Positions 1-11,150 of a DNA stretch of 64,000 bases are shown piece by piece. Within the stretch, counting starts at the first letter, position 1. Each line of letters begins with the position of its first letter. This DNA comes from Ditibartonella apihabitans. GTDB taxonomy: Bacteria; Pseudomonadota; Alphaproteobacteria; Rhizobiales; Rhizobiaceae. The translations under genes were made by a program, and so were the position numbers. The stretch covers positions 1,240,001 through 1,304,000 of the forward strand of contig NZ_CP015820.1 of NCBI RefSeq assembly GCF_002007485.1, read 5' to 3'. The notes below the pieces were generated by a model. It did no database searches, was not told where the DNA came from, and was given only the letters and a program-made list of their open reading frames with translations.

Positions 1-1053
1 GATTCGGTTTCTGTGGTCACCACATTCAAGAAAGAATTGATCCGTTCAGGTGTTATATTCTGCTCAATATCGGAAGCGATACGTGAGCATCCTGATCTCA
101 TAAAGCAGTATCTCGGTTCGGTTGTTCCTGCCGGTGACAACTTTTATGCGGCACTCAATGCGGCGGTTTTCACGGACGGGTCATTTATTTACGTTCCTAA
201 AGGCGTTCGTTGTCCAATGGAGCTGTCGACTTATTTCCGTATTAACGAGCGCAATACCGGCCAATTCGAACGCACATTGATTATAGCCGATGAAGGCGCC
301 TATGTATCCTATCTTGAAGGTTGTACAGCGCCGCAACGTGACGAGAACCAGCTTCATGCGGCGGTTGTCGAACTTATTGCCGAGAAGGATGCAGAAATAA
401 AATATTCAACAGTTCAGAACTGGTATCCGGGTGATAAAGACGGCAAAGGCGGAATTTTCAATTTCGTTACCAAGCGTGGTGATTGTCGCGGTGACAATTC
501 AAAAATTTCCTGGACACAGGTTGAAACCGGCTCGGCGATAACCTGGAAATATCCGTCCTGTCTGTTGCGTGGTGATAATACACGTGGTGAATTCTATTCC
601 ATTGCAGTTTCCAATGGACACCAGCAGATCGATTCAGGCACAAAGATGATCCATCTTGGAAAAAACACATCAAGCCGTGTTATTTCCAAAGGCATTTCTG
701 CCGGATTTTCCAATAATACTTATCGTGGACAAATCTCGGCCCATCGCAAAGCCACCAATGCCCGTAACTTCACCCAATGTGACAGCCTGTTGATCGGCAA
801 TAATTGTGGCGCCCACACGGCTCCTTACATTGAAGCGAAAAACGCGACGGCGAAATTCGAGCACGAAGCCACTACGTCGAAGATTTCCGAAGATCAGCTT
901 TTCTACGTTATGCAGCGGGGCATTCCGGAAGAAGAAGCTATTGCTCTTATTGTAAATGGCTTTGTCAAAGAAGTTATTCAGGAATTACCGATGGAATTTG
1001 CGGTTGAAGCGCAAAAGCTTATCGGCATCAGTCTTGAAGGTAGTGTCGGCTAA
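1..1053 (+). CDS. sufB: SufB, Fe-S cluster scaffold subunit (5' truncated by window)
   Basis: SufB is a scaffold subunit of the SufBCD complex, on which cytosolic Fe-S clusters are built. The reading frame is open from base 1 (the first codons read D-S-V-S-V-V-T-T), so the N-terminal part, roughly 130-150 residues judging from family length, lies outside the window and the GTG at 13 is not the true start. The visible part carries the strongly conserved SufB core, including [31 protein letters not shown], the RGDCRG stretch and the C-terminal [16 protein letters not shown] and RGIPEEEA motifs. It is followed 58 bases later by sufC and is the first visible gene of a sufBCDST operon. Confidence 0.97.
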   Translation, partial: DSVSVVTTFKKELIRSGVIFCSISEAIREHPDLIKQYLGSVVPAGDNFYAALNAAVFTDGSFIYVPKGVRCPMELSTYFRINERNTGQFERTLIIADEGAYVSYLEGCTAPQRDENQLHAAVVELIAEKDAEIKYSTVQNWYPGDKDGKGGIFNFVTKRGDCRGDNSKISWTQVETGSAITWKYPSCLLRGDNTRGEFYSIAVSNGHQQIDSGTKMIHLGKNTSSRVISKGISAGFSNNTYRGQISAHRKATNARNFTQCDSLLIGNNCGAHTAPYIEAKNATAKFEHEATTSKISEDQLFYVMQRGIPEEEAIALIVNGFVKEVIQELPMEFAVEAQKLIGISLEGSVG

Positions 1054-1111
1054 CTGAAGCTGTTGTTTTTTGTTGGGGGCCTTATCAGTGTCCACAAAAT
1101 AGGATTTAAAA

Positions 1112-1885
1112 ATGTTAGAAATTAAAAATCTCCATGCACGTATAGCCGAAACCAAGACAGAAATTCTGCATGGTCTGGATTTGACAATCCACGATGGCGA
1201 AGTTGCAGCAATTATGGGACCGAATGGTTCCGGTAAATCAACGCTTTCCTATATTCTTGCCGGCCGTGACGATTATGAAGTGACGGACGGAGAAGTACTC
1301 TTTAACGGCAAGTCGCTTCTTGATATGGATCCGGCAGAACGCGCGGCAACCGGCGTTTTTCTGGCTTTCCAGTATCCGATGGAAATACCGGGCGTTGCGA
1401 CAATGGAATTCTTGAAAGTCGCAATGAATTGCCAGAGAAAAGCGCGCGGCGAAGAAGAATTGAAAGTGCCCGAATTCTTGAAAAAAGTAAAAGCGGGCGT
1501 TGCTGAACTCGAGATGGATATGAGCATGCTCAAGCGTCCTCTCAATGTCGGTTTTTCCGGTGGTGAAAAGAAACGGGCAGAAATACTCCAGATGCTTTTG
1601 CTGGAACCGAAGCTCTGTATTCTTGACGAGACAGATTCAGGCCTTGATATTGATGCGTTAAAAATCGTGGCAAACGGTGTCAATGCTTTGCGTTCTCCGG
1701 ACCGTTCGTTCATGGTTATCACCCACTATCAAAGACTTCTGGACTACATTGTGCCGGATACCGTGCACGTTCTCTATAAAGGTAAAATCGTCAAGACTGG
1801 CGATAAGACATTGGCGATGCAGCTCGAACAAACGGGTTATGCCGACATTATCGACAAGGCAGAAGCGGAGGAAGGACATGAGTGA
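1112..1885 (+). CDS. sufC: SufC, Fe-S assembly ATPase
   Basis: Cytosolic ABC-type ATPase of the SufBCD scaffold; ATP binding drives the conformational change needed for cluster assembly. The 257-residue length is normal for SufC. Visible motifs are Walker A GPNGSGKST (residues 36-44), the signature region GFSGGEKKR and Walker B CILDETDSGLD, where SufC proteins characteristically have this D-S-G-L-D ending. It has no membrane segment, unlike transporter ATPases. The stop codon overlaps the sufD start (ATG at 1878), implying translational coupling. The intergenic gap after sufB is only 58 bases, so they are probably one transcript. Confidence 0.97.
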   Translation: MLEIKNLHARIAETKTEILHGLDLTIHDGEVAAIMGPNGSGKSTLSYILAGRDDYEVTDGEVLFNGKSLLDMDPAERAATGVFLAFQYPMEIPGVATMEFLKVAMNCQRKARGEEELKVPEFLKKVKAGVAELEMDMSMLKRPLNVGFSGGEKKRAEILQMLLLEPKLCILDETDSGLDIDALKIVANGVNALRSPDRSFMVITHYQRLLDYIVPDTVHVLYKGKIVKTGDKTLAMQLEQTGYADIIDKAEAEEGHE

Positions 1886-3158
1886 AACCTCCAAAGTCGA
1901 TAAAAAACCGGAAATGACTGCTGCAGAACAGGCAATAGTCGATATTTTTGGTCAAAAATTGGGTGATTTTCCTGGAAATAGCGAGGTTATGTCAACGCGA
2001 GATAGCGTGGTAGAACAGTTCAAACGTGTGGGCATACCGTCCAGAAAACGTGAATATTGGCATTACACCGATTTGCGTACCTTGTTGAAGACAATTCCGA
2101 ACTTCAGTGATGAAGGTGACGGATTATCTCGCGACCCACTTCTGCCAAAGGATTCTGTATTTGCCATATTTAACGGCAAAACACTTGATGCTCCACAAGT
2201 GCAATCGATAACGACAAAGCGCGTGGCCGATGAACTTGCTAACGAGCATTTCACTCTGAAGCCGGATATTGCAGACGATGATTTTGTTGGTCAGGTCAAT
2301 ACTGCTTTTGTTACTGATGGCTGGATCCTTGACGTTGAAGATGGCGCGAAGATCGCTGATCCGATTGAATTACAAATGATCAATCCGGGTGGTCAGGCGC
2401 ACGCCTATTCTCAAATCAAAGTAGGAAATAACAGCTCGGTTACTTTCATTGAAAGGCAATTGGGCGGAGAAAAGTCCACATTTGTAACTTCCGTGCAAGA
2501 CCTCAAAATAGGCGAGGGCGCAGATGTAACCTGGATTATCATTCGTGATCGTGGTTTCGATGCGACGCAGTTTTCCAAGTTTCTCGCAAATCTTGATAAG
2601 AAAGCAAAACTGACCCTTTACATCGTTAATATCGCAAGTGAGTTGAACCGGCAGGAAATAGACATCGAGATGCCGGGCGAGGGAGGGAACTTCCAATTGA
2701 GGACGATCAATCTCCTTGCAGGCGCCAGTCATAGCGACGTTACAATGTTTGTCCGTCACATTGGCGAAGATACTGTTTCGACCGAAATTGTCCGCAATGT
2801 CGTAGCTGATAAGGCAAGAGGTGCGTTTCAGGGCATGATCAAGGTTTCCAGAGAAGCCCAGAAAACCGACGCCCGGATGACGTGCAACAGTCTTATCTTG
2901 TCGGATGACGCAGAATTCGATTCGAAACCCGAACTTGAAATTTTTGCCGATGATGTTGCTTGCGGACACGGTTCCACAGTTGCGGAGATCGATCGCGAAC
3001 AACTCTTTTATCTGATGGCACGCGGTATCGAAGAATCTGTCGCTCGCGGCTTGTTGGTAAAGGCTTTTGTCTCGCAATTGATTGATGACGTGGAAAACGA
3101 TCAAATGAAAGACGTCATTGTTGCTCTCATTAATCAATGGTTGGAAAAGCACCTTTAA
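1878..3158 (+). CDS. sufD: SufD, Fe-S assembly scaffold partner
   Basis: SufD pairs with SufB in the SufBC2D complex and supports iron entry and cluster formation. The open frame extends upstream inside sufC, but the ATG at 1878, within the GACATGAGTGA overlap with the sufC stop and preceded by GGAAGGA, gives the expected product of 426 residues. The C-terminal half shows the SufB/SufD beta-helix family core, with the conserved ACGHGSTVAEIDREQLFYL stretch and the following MARGIEESVARGLLVKAF. The N-terminal half is variable, as usual for SufD. sufS starts 9 bases after the stop. Confidence 0.95.
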   Translation: MSETSKVDKKPEMTAAEQAIVDIFGQKLGDFPGNSEVMSTRDSVVEQFKRVGIPSRKREYWHYTDLRTLLKTIPNFSDEGDGLSRDPLLPKDSVFAIFNGKTLDAPQVQSITTKRVADELANEHFTLKPDIADDDFVGQVNTAFVTDGWILDVEDGAKIADPIELQMINPGGQAHAYSQIKVGNNSSVTFIERQLGGEKSTFVTSVQDLKIGEGADVTWIIIRDRGFDATQFSKFLANLDKKAKLTLYIVNIASELNRQEIDIEMPGEGGNFQLRTINLLAGASHSDVTMFVRHIGEDTVSTEIVRNVVADKARGAFQGMIKVSREAQKTDARMTCNSLILSDDAEFDSKPELEIFADDVACGHGSTVAEIDREQLFYLMARGIEESVARGLLVKAFVSQLIDDVENDQMKDVIVALINQWLEKHL

Positions 3159-3167
3159 GAAGGAATA

Positions 3168-4412
3168 ATGATGACTGACCAAACGTCTTCGTCTTTCGAT
3201 ATCAATCAAATACGGCGTGATTTTCCGATCCTTGATCGGAAAATCTACGGTAAGCGTCTCGCCTATCTTGATAATGCTGCTTCGGCCCAGAAGCCGAGGC
3301 AGGTGCTGGAGGCTATGGACGAGGTCTATCGGACAAGCTATGCCAATGTTCATCGCGGTCTTCATTTTTTGTCGAACACTGCAACCGAGCTTTATGAAAA
3401 AGCCAGAGAAAGCGTTCGTAAATTCGTGAATGCTTCATCTCATGAAGAAATTGTCTTTACCAAAAACGCGACTGAAGCCATCAATACTGTTGCATATGGA
3501 TATGGAATGCCGCGTTTTTCGGAAGGGGACGAAATTGTTTTGACGATTATGGAACACCATTCCAATATCGTTCCCTGGCATTTTATACGCGAAGTCAAGG
3601 GCGTAAAACTTGTTTTCGTGCCGGTTGACGACGATGGAGTTCTCCATTTGGAGGATTTCGAAAAGGCATTGACCGAAAAGACGAGACTTGTAGCAGTTAC
3701 GCATATGTCTAACACCCTCGGCACAGTTCCACCGGTAAAGGAGATGATAAAGGCCGCTCATGAGCGGAATATTCCGGTTTTGATCGACGGGGCGCAAGGG
3801 TCGGTTCATTTGACGGTCGACGTGCAAGATCTCGATTGTGACTGGTATGTAATGACTGGACACAAGCTTTACGGCCCGACAGGTATCGGCGTTCTCTACG
3901 GCAAAAAAGACCGATTGCAAGAAATGCACCCGTTTCAGGGCGGTGGCGAGATGATTGAAGATGTGAGCGTCGACAAGATCACTTATAACGAACCGCCTCA
4001 TCGCTTTGAAGCTGGAACTCCGCCGATTGTGCAAGCTATCGGATTGGGGGTTGCTCTCGAATATATTATGTCGAAAGATCGTAAAGCTCTCGAGGCTCAC
4101 GAGAAAGCGTTGACGGCCTATGCTCATGAACGGCTTGAGGCGATCAATTCATTGCGTATCTTCGGGCGTGCTCCTGATAAAGGTGGCATTATCTCGTTCC
4201 AACTAGAGGGAATTCATCCTCACGATGTTTCGATGTATATTGACCGTCAGGGAGTAGCAGTGAGAGCTGGAACGCATTGTGCCCAACCGCTCCTTAATCG
4301 CTTTCACGTCACATCAACATGTCGTGCATCTTTTGCAATGTATAATGATCGTGATGATGTCGATCAGCTTGCCGAAGCGTTGGAAAAGGCAAGGAGGTTT
4401 TTTAATGAGTGA
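3168..4412 (+). CDS. sufS: SufS, group II cysteine desulfurase
   Basis: PLP-dependent cysteine desulfurase that mobilises sulfur from L-cysteine as a persulfide for the SUF scaffold. The 414-residue protein has the PLP-binding lysine in TGHKLYGPTG (K233) and the persulfide-forming cysteine in RAGTHCAQPLL (C371); the latter context is that of group II (SufS/CsdA) rather than NifS/IscS. ATG at 3168 and ATG at 3171 are both possible; AAGGA lies just upstream and suits 3171 slightly better. The gene end overlaps the sufT start by 8 bases. No sufE or sufU sulfur acceptor is visible in the window. Confidence 0.96.
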   Translation: MMTDQTSSSFDINQIRRDFPILDRKIYGKRLAYLDNAASAQKPRQVLEAMDEVYRTSYANVHRGLHFLSNTATELYEKARESVRKFVNASSHEEIVFTKNATEAINTVAYGYGMPRFSEGDEIVLTIMEHHSNIVPWHFIREVKGVKLVFVPVDDDGVLHLEDFEKALTEKTRLVAVTHMSNTLGTVPPVKEMIKAAHERNIPVLIDGAQGSVHLTVDVQDLDCDWYVMTGHKLYGPTGIGVLYGKKDRLQEMHPFQGGGEMIEDVSVDKITYNEPPHRFEAGTPPIVQAIGLGVALEYIMSKDRKALEAHEKALTAYAHERLEAINSLRIFGRAPDKGGIISFQLEGIHPHDVSMYIDRQGVAVRAGTHCAQPLLNRFHVTSTCRASFAMYNDRDDVDQLAEALEKARRFFNE

Positions 4413-4809
4413 ATCTGACAACAAAATTCATACTGCCGAGCCGGTAGGTGATTGGGAAGATCATGTTGTTGCAGCAAACACTTCAACGATTCCCCCTGCC
4501 GAACTTGATCGTATGACAGACGATATCATCAATGCTTTGAAAACGGTCTTTGACCCTGAAATTCCCGCCGATATTTATGAGTTGGGTCTAGTCTACAAAA
4601 TCGATATTGAAGACGATCGCACTGTAAAAATCGACATGACTTTGACTGCTCCGGGATGTCCGGTCGCAGGTGATATGCCGAGCTGGGTAGAAAATGCCGT
4701 CGGCGCGGTAGAGGGCGTTTCGCATGTCGAGGTCAATATGACATTTGATCCACCTTGGACGCCGGATAGAATGTCTGAAGAAGCCCAGATTGCACTTGGC
4801 TGGTATTAA
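4405..4809 (+). CDS. sufT: SufT-like Fe-S maturation protein (DUF59/MIP18 family)
   Basis: Small DUF59 (MIP18-family) protein that in suf operons acts as an auxiliary factor in Fe-S protein maturation. The ATG at 4405, preceded by a strong AAGGAGG at 4391-4397 and overlapping the sufS stop, gives 134 residues. The family core is visible as DPEIPADIYELGLVY (residues 50-64) and the conserved cysteine motif TAPGCPVAGDMP (C85), then NMTFDPPWTPDRMSEEA near the C-terminus. In many relatives a sufA carrier gene follows; none is seen here. The symbol follows usage for SUF-linked DUF59 proteins. Confidence 0.9.
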   Translation: MSESDNKIHTAEPVGDWEDHVVAANTSTIPPAELDRMTDDIINALKTVFDPEIPADIYELGLVYKIDIEDDRTVKIDMTLTAPGCPVAGDMPSWVENAVGAVEGVSHVEVNMTFDPPWTPDRMSEEAQIALGWY

Positions 4810-5131
4810 CCATTTCCGTCTTGATCTTAATTGCTGCCGGATAAGAATATATTGAATTTTTGAGATATATTCAGTTTCGGCGATGTGATTGAAAATAAGG
4901 TTGTTCTTCCAGAATTGAAGCCGGAAGAAGAGGGCTCTTTATAATCAAAAGTTCAATAAAGCCGACATTCGTCATGCTATATCGTTTGGATATAGAAAAA
5001 TGCGATTTAAGCATTAAGGGTAAAAGCGTGGAAAAGACGGAGTTTTAACCGGTAAAACCGACATAGCTTTTCCTTTCGAGCGAAATTTCAAAACTTTGTA
5101 TTATTCGGAAAATGGAGATATTTCCGCTTTA
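4810..5131. other. Intergenic region between convergent sufT and dinB
   Basis: A stretch of 322 bases between sufT (plus strand) and dinB (minus strand). All frames are broken by stops within short distances. I see no sufA-type CxC motif, no convincing rho-independent terminator with a U-tract and no RNA gene. The palindromic GTTTTAACCGGTAAAAC near 5043-5059 could be a weak shared hairpin terminator. Confidence 0.6.
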
Positions 5132-6451
5132 TCAAGACTTGTCATCCGGTGTTTTGCGCAAGGAAATATTTTTTCCGAATGTGTAACCGGTTTCGATTGA
5201 TTTATTTCCGAATTTGGCACGAAGTTTATCCATCGCGGTTTCAGCGACTGCCCGTTTGTGCTGGAATGGGTCGAGAAGATCATTATCATGTAAATGAGAC
5301 GCTTTCGATAATTGCTGGACACCTATTCCGAGCAAACGAAATTTTGTTCCATCAAGTTCCTTTTGTAATAATCTTAGCCCTACGCGAAAAATGCGGTCAG
5401 CAGTCTGTGTCGGGTCGTCAAGGCTTAGGTTACGTGTTCGCGTTTTGAAATCTTTGGTCTTTAACTTCAAAACAACAGTTTGCCCGGCAATTTCACTTGT
5501 CTTCAGTCGTGCTGAAACTTTCTCAGACAACATTCGTAAAACCGGTATCAGGTCTTCCGCATTTGATAAATCGCTCATAAAGGTCGTTTCGGAAGATATG
5601 CTCTTCATTTCTCGTTCGGGTTGAACCGGCCGGTTATCTTGCCCGCGCGACAACCGATAAAGACGCTGCCCCATTTGTCCATACCGTTTGATGAGTAATG
5701 CTTCATCCAATTGTTGGAGTTCGCCCACTGTGGTAATTCCGTCATGCGACAATTTCTGCGCCAATGCGGAGCCGACACCCCATATTTTTGTAACCGGTTG
5801 TTTTGCAAGAAACGCGAGTGCTTCATGTTCGCCGATGATCGAAAAGCCACGCGGTTTATCAAGATCGGAGGCAATTTTTGCGAGGAACTTGCAATATGAT
5901 AGACCGATCGAGACTGTAACGCCAATTTCTTGCTCGATACGTTTTGCAAAACCTGCAAGTATATAAGAAGCCGGTGCCTTATGGAGTTTTTCAGTACCAC
6001 GCATATCAAGAAACGCCTCATCAATCGAAATTGGCTCGACAAGCGGCGTCAGTTCGAACATGAGCTGACGGATTTCCCGTCCAATACGGGCATATTTTGT
6101 AATATCGGGGGGAATAACTATCGCATCGGGGCACAGTTCCAGTGCCTTGAACATCGGCATTGCCGAGTGTACCCCCGAAATCCGTGCGATATAGCAGGCT
6201 GTGGAAACAACTCCACGTTTGCTACCTCCGACGATAACCGGTTTATTGCGCAGCTCCGGATGGTCGCGCTTTTCAACGGAGGCGTAAAAGGCGTCACAAT
6301 CAATATGGGCCAATGTGAGAGAATAAAGTTCCGGATGGCGGATAAGGCGCGGCGAACCACATTTTTCGCAGCGTTTATTGAACTTATGTTGAATGGATAA
6401 ACAATCCCGACAAAAACCAAATTCAGGTTGGTTAAACGGGGTCAGAGCCAT
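5132..6451 (-). CDS. dinB: DNA polymerase IV (Y family) with N-terminal zinc ribbon
   Basis: Error-prone translesion DNA polymerase. The Y-family palm is recognisable from [12 protein letters not shown] (D51, D53) and the SIDEAFLDM motif (D144, E145), which supply the metal-binding carboxylates; helix-hairpin-helix and little-finger regions follow. Ahead of the polymerase is a 40-residue extension with two CxxC pairs (C14, C17, C28, C31) that looks like a small zinc ribbon, as in many alphaproteobacterial DinB proteins. At 439 residues it is longer than the roughly 350 of E. coli DinB. Its start overlaps the end of the DUF3572 gene by 10 bases, so the two are probably co-transcribed. I see no LexA box with confidence. 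Confidence 0.95.
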   Translation of the reverse strand: MALTPFNQPEFGFCRDCLSIQHKFNKRCEKCGSPRLIRHPELYSLTLAHIDCDAFYASVEKRDHPELRNKPVIVGGSKRGVVSTACYIARISGVHSAMPMFKALELCPDAIVIPPDITKYARIGREIRQLMFELTPLVEPISIDEAFLDMRGTEKLHKAPASYILAGFAKRIEQEIGVTVSIGLSYCKFLAKIASDLDKPRGFSIIGEHEALAFLAKQPVTKIWGVGSALAQKLSHDGITTVGELQQLDEALLIKRYGQMGQRLYRLSRGQDNRPVQPEREMKSISSETTFMSDLSNAEDLIPVLRMLSEKVSARLKTSEIAGQTVVLKLKTKDFKTRTRNLSLDDPTQTADRIFRVGLRLLQKELDGTKFRLLGIGVQQLSKASHLHDNDLLDPFQHKRAVAETAMDKLRAKFGNKSIETGYTFGKNISLRKTPDDKS

Positions 6452-6735
6452 ATAGGTTGTTCTCCACCAGGAAGAAAGTTGATGGCTTCACCGACTGATT
6501 GCGGAGGATAGCCAGATTCGGTTGAAAAGGCTATAAGTGTTGGTTCATGAGCCATTATGAATTGTAAAACACCGGCGAGAAACCCCTTGGTTGAGGCGGC
6601 TTGGCGAATATCGGAAGCATTTATACCTGTGATATTTAAAAAACGTGGCATAAGTTCGGCATCGTTTGCAATGAATAACAGCGCTGCCACAGCCAATTCT
6701 TCAGCTTCTTCGCGATTTGTTATTTGTTTTTTCAT
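6442..6735 (-). CDS. DUF3572 family protein
   Basis: Small conserved protein of unknown function, 97 residues from the ATG at 6735. A TTG at 6777 would add 14 residues, but the family-like sequence begins at [19 protein letters not shown], so the ATG is preferred; no clear ribosome-binding site supports either. The product is mostly helical, with a characteristic [22 protein letters not shown] stretch (given here only as the family-like region, residues 10-32) and a C-terminal [11 protein letters not shown]. In Hyphomicrobiales this family often sits beside divK and dinB, which matches: it is divergent to divK and overlaps dinB. Function is not known. Confidence 0.8.
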   Translation of the reverse strand: MKKQITNREEAEELAVAALLFIANDAELMPRFLNITGINASDIRQAASTKGFLAGVLQFIMAHEPTLIAFSTESGYPPQSVGEAINFLPGGEQPIWL

Positions 6736-6808
6736 ATCATTTAGCCAAGTAGTAACTACAGCGAGTTTACTCTCCAAAGCGCAAAGCTGGAAGAGCGGAG
6801 ATTATATA

Positions 6809-7174
6809 ATGACAAAAAAAGTTATGATCGTGGAAGATAATGAACTTAATATGAAATTGTTCCGCGATCTCGTCGAAGCGAGTGGCTATGAAACAGTAGA
6901 AACGCGTAGCGGTTTAGCAGCGTTGGATTTGGCGCGGCAAAGCAAACCCGGTCTCATTTTAATGGATATCCAATTACCGGAGGTTTCCGGAATTGATGTC
7001 ATCAAACAATTGAAAGCAGACGATGAATTAAAATCGATTCCGGTTGTTGCAGTTACCGCTTTTGCCATGAAGGGTGATGAAGAAAGAATAAGGGCGAGCG
7101 GCTGTGAAGATTATATGTCAAAGCCGATATCAGTCGTTAATTTCATGTCCATGGTTAAACGGTTCTTGGGGTAA
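6809..7174 (+). CDS. divK: DivK, single-domain cell-cycle response regulator
   Basis: Single-receiver-domain response regulator of the CckA-CtrA pathway that, when phosphorylated, redirects DivL/CckA and so lowers CtrA activity. The 121-residue product from the ATG at 6809 (GGAG at 6797-6800) consists of one receiver domain: acidic pocket EDN (E9, D10), phospho-acceptor D53 in ILMDIQLPE, the conserved threonine in AVTAFAM and lysine in YMSKPIS. No output domain is present. In many relatives the diguanylate cyclase gene pleD follows directly; here a terminator and the ribosomal pair follow instead. The open frame continues upstream, antisense to DUF3572, but that part is not DivK. Confidence 0.93.
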   Translation: MTKKVMIVEDNELNMKLFRDLVEASGYETVETRSGLAALDLARQSKPGLILMDIQLPEVSGIDVIKQLKADDELKSIPVVAVTAFAMKGDEERIRASGCEDYMSKPISVVNFMSMVKRFLG

Positions 7175-7213
7175 ATCGACTTAATCCGGTTATTCAATCT
7201 GCAATAATAAATA

Positions 7214-7242
7214 AAAAAGCCCCGCAAAAACGGGGCTTTTCG
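7214..7242. terminator. Bidirectional rho-independent terminator (divK / rpsI)
   Basis: A perfect hairpin, AAAAGCCCCG with loop CAAAAA and CGGGGCTTTT, lies between the convergent divK and rpsI genes. It has a T-run on the plus strand and the complementary A-run on the other side, so it can end transcripts from both directions. Confidence 0.93.
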
Positions 7243-7258
7243 GAAAACAAAATAGAAA

Positions 7259-7747
7259 TTAACGTTTGGAGAACTGGAAAGAACGGCGGGCTTTTGCCTT
7301 ACCATATTTCTTACGTTCAACAACGCGGCTATCACGAGTAAGGAAGCCACCCTTTTTTAGTACCGAACGCAGACCGGGTTCGAAATAGGTCAAAGCTTTG
7401 GAAATGCCGTGACGAACTGCACCTGCCTGACCGGAAAGACCACCACCGGCAACAGAAGCAATAATGTCGAACTGACCGTCGCGATTTGCAGCAAGAATTG
7501 GCTGACGCAAAATCATCTGCAAAACAGGGCGTGCAAAATATTTGTCAAAATCTTTACCGTTGACGACAATTTTGCCGCTACCGGGTTTTATCCAAACGCG
7601 TGCAATAGCGTCTTTACGTTTACCTGTAGCATAGGAACGTCCTTGAGCGTCAAGTTTACGTTCATGAACAGGAGCTTCCGGTGCTGCAGGAGCTACAACC
7701 GTTTCGGTTGCCGCACCAAGCTCAGAAAAAGAACTAATCTCGGCCAT
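7259..7747 (-). CDS. rpsI: 30S ribosomal protein S9
   Basis: Small-subunit protein S9, whose C-terminal tail reaches the tRNA in the P site. The 162-residue product has the family core from [17 protein letters not shown] onward, [15 protein letters not shown] in the middle, and the basic C-terminus ending in FQFSKR, the conserved S9 tail. The N-terminal 35 residues are an Ala/Glu/Pro-rich extension typical of alphaproteobacterial S9. It is co-transcribed behind rplM with a gap of only 2 bases and is followed by a strong terminator. Confidence 0.97.
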   Translation of the reverse strand: MAEISSFSELGAATETVVAPAAPEAPVHERKLDAQGRSYATGKRKDAIARVWIKPGSGKIVVNGKDFDKYFARPVLQMILRQPILAANRDGQFDIIASVAGGGLSGQAGAVRHGISKALTYFEPGLRSVLKKGGFLTRDSRVVERKKYGKAKARRSFQFSKR

Positions 7748-7749
7748 AA

Positions 7750-8214
7750 TTAAGCAATCCTTTTATTTTTACGGTTGAGTGCACCAACATTGATAACTTC
7801 AGGCTGCTGGGCTTCATGAGGATGTTTTGTTCCAGCATAGACGCGCAAATTTTTCATCTGCCGACGGCCAAGAGGACCACGCGGAATCATACGTTCAACA
7901 GCTTTCTCGATAACTCTTTCAGGAAAACGTCCTTCAAGAATTTGGCGGGCTGTACGTTCTTTGACGCTACCAATATATCCGGTATGCCAGTAATACTTTT
8001 TGTTATGAAATTTTTTGCCGGTCAATACGACTTTGTCGGCATTGATTACGATAACATTGTCACCATCATCAACATGAGGTGTATAAGTTGGTTTGTGTTT
8101 ACCGCGTAACCGGTTGGCTACCAGTGTGGCAAGACGACCTAAAACAAGGTTCTCTGCGTCAATAATGACCCATTTCTTGGCCACTTCAGCGGGCTTTTGT
8201 GAAAAAGTTGCCAT
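7750..8214 (-). CDS. rplM: 50S ribosomal protein L13
   Basis: Large-subunit assembly protein L13, 154 residues, the normal length for the alphaproteobacterial form. Recognisable stretches are [19 protein letters not shown] near the N-terminus, [17 protein letters not shown] in the middle and [19 protein letters not shown] near the C-terminus. The ATG at 8214 is preceded by AAGGAAA at good spacing. It heads the rplM-rpsI operon. A compact hairpin at 8236-8252 lies in the presumed 5' leader directly before the ribosome-binding site. Confidence 0.97.
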   Translation of the reverse strand: MATFSQKPAEVAKKWVIIDAENLVLGRLATLVANRLRGKHKPTYTPHVDDGDNVIVINADKVVLTGKKFHNKKYYWHTGYIGSVKERTARQILEGRFPERVIEKAVERMIPRGPLGRRQMKNLRVYAGTKHPHEAQQPEVINVGALNRKNKRIA

Positions 8215-8235
8215 TGAAGCTTTCCTTTTTAAAAT

Positions 8236-8260
8236 CCCTTGTTAAACAAGGGCGTTTTTT
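8236..8260. promoter_or_regulatory. Hairpin in rplM leader (or plus-strand terminator)
   Basis: CCCTTG (8236-8241), loop TTAAA, CAAGGG (8247-8252), then a T-run at 8255-8260 on the plus strand. Read on the minus strand it lies some 20-40 bases ahead of the rplM start, immediately before the ribosome-binding site, where ribosomal-protein leaders often act. Read on the plus strand it has the form of a rho-independent terminator with no gene in front of it. Which strand matters is open. Confidence 0.45.
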
Positions 8261-10979
<2,719 letters not shown>

Positions 10980-11009
10980 CAGGAAAATTCTGTCAATTAC
11001 GAATATTCT

Positions 11010-11047
11010 AGCCTTCAACCGTAAATAAATAAAAAGGGCTGAAGGCT
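11010..11047 (+). terminator. Weak hairpin after metY
   Basis: AGCCTTCA (11010-11017) pairs with TGAAGGCT (11040-11047) around a 22-base loop, 31 bases after the metY stop. The loop is long and no T-run follows, so this is a weak candidate terminator only. Confidence 0.3.
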
Positions 11048-11150
11048 CGAAGCAATTTTGCAAAAATGGTAATCTTGCACTCTGTCAGGATTAGTTTAAT
11101 CCGATTTTTGTCCTTCGCTTTCAGTGCTGTTTTGTTGTATCAAATCAATC

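Noticed and set aside
1677-1877. N-terminal extension of SufD into sufC
   Set aside because: The extension is the shadow of sufC in another frame; the ATG at 1878 with overlap is the usual start.
4878-4943. Short peptide frame GDVIENKVVLPELKPEEE after sufT, faintly like an A-type carrier
   Set aside because: Resemblance to SufA is a few residues only and lacks the cysteine motif; not enough for a pseudogene call.
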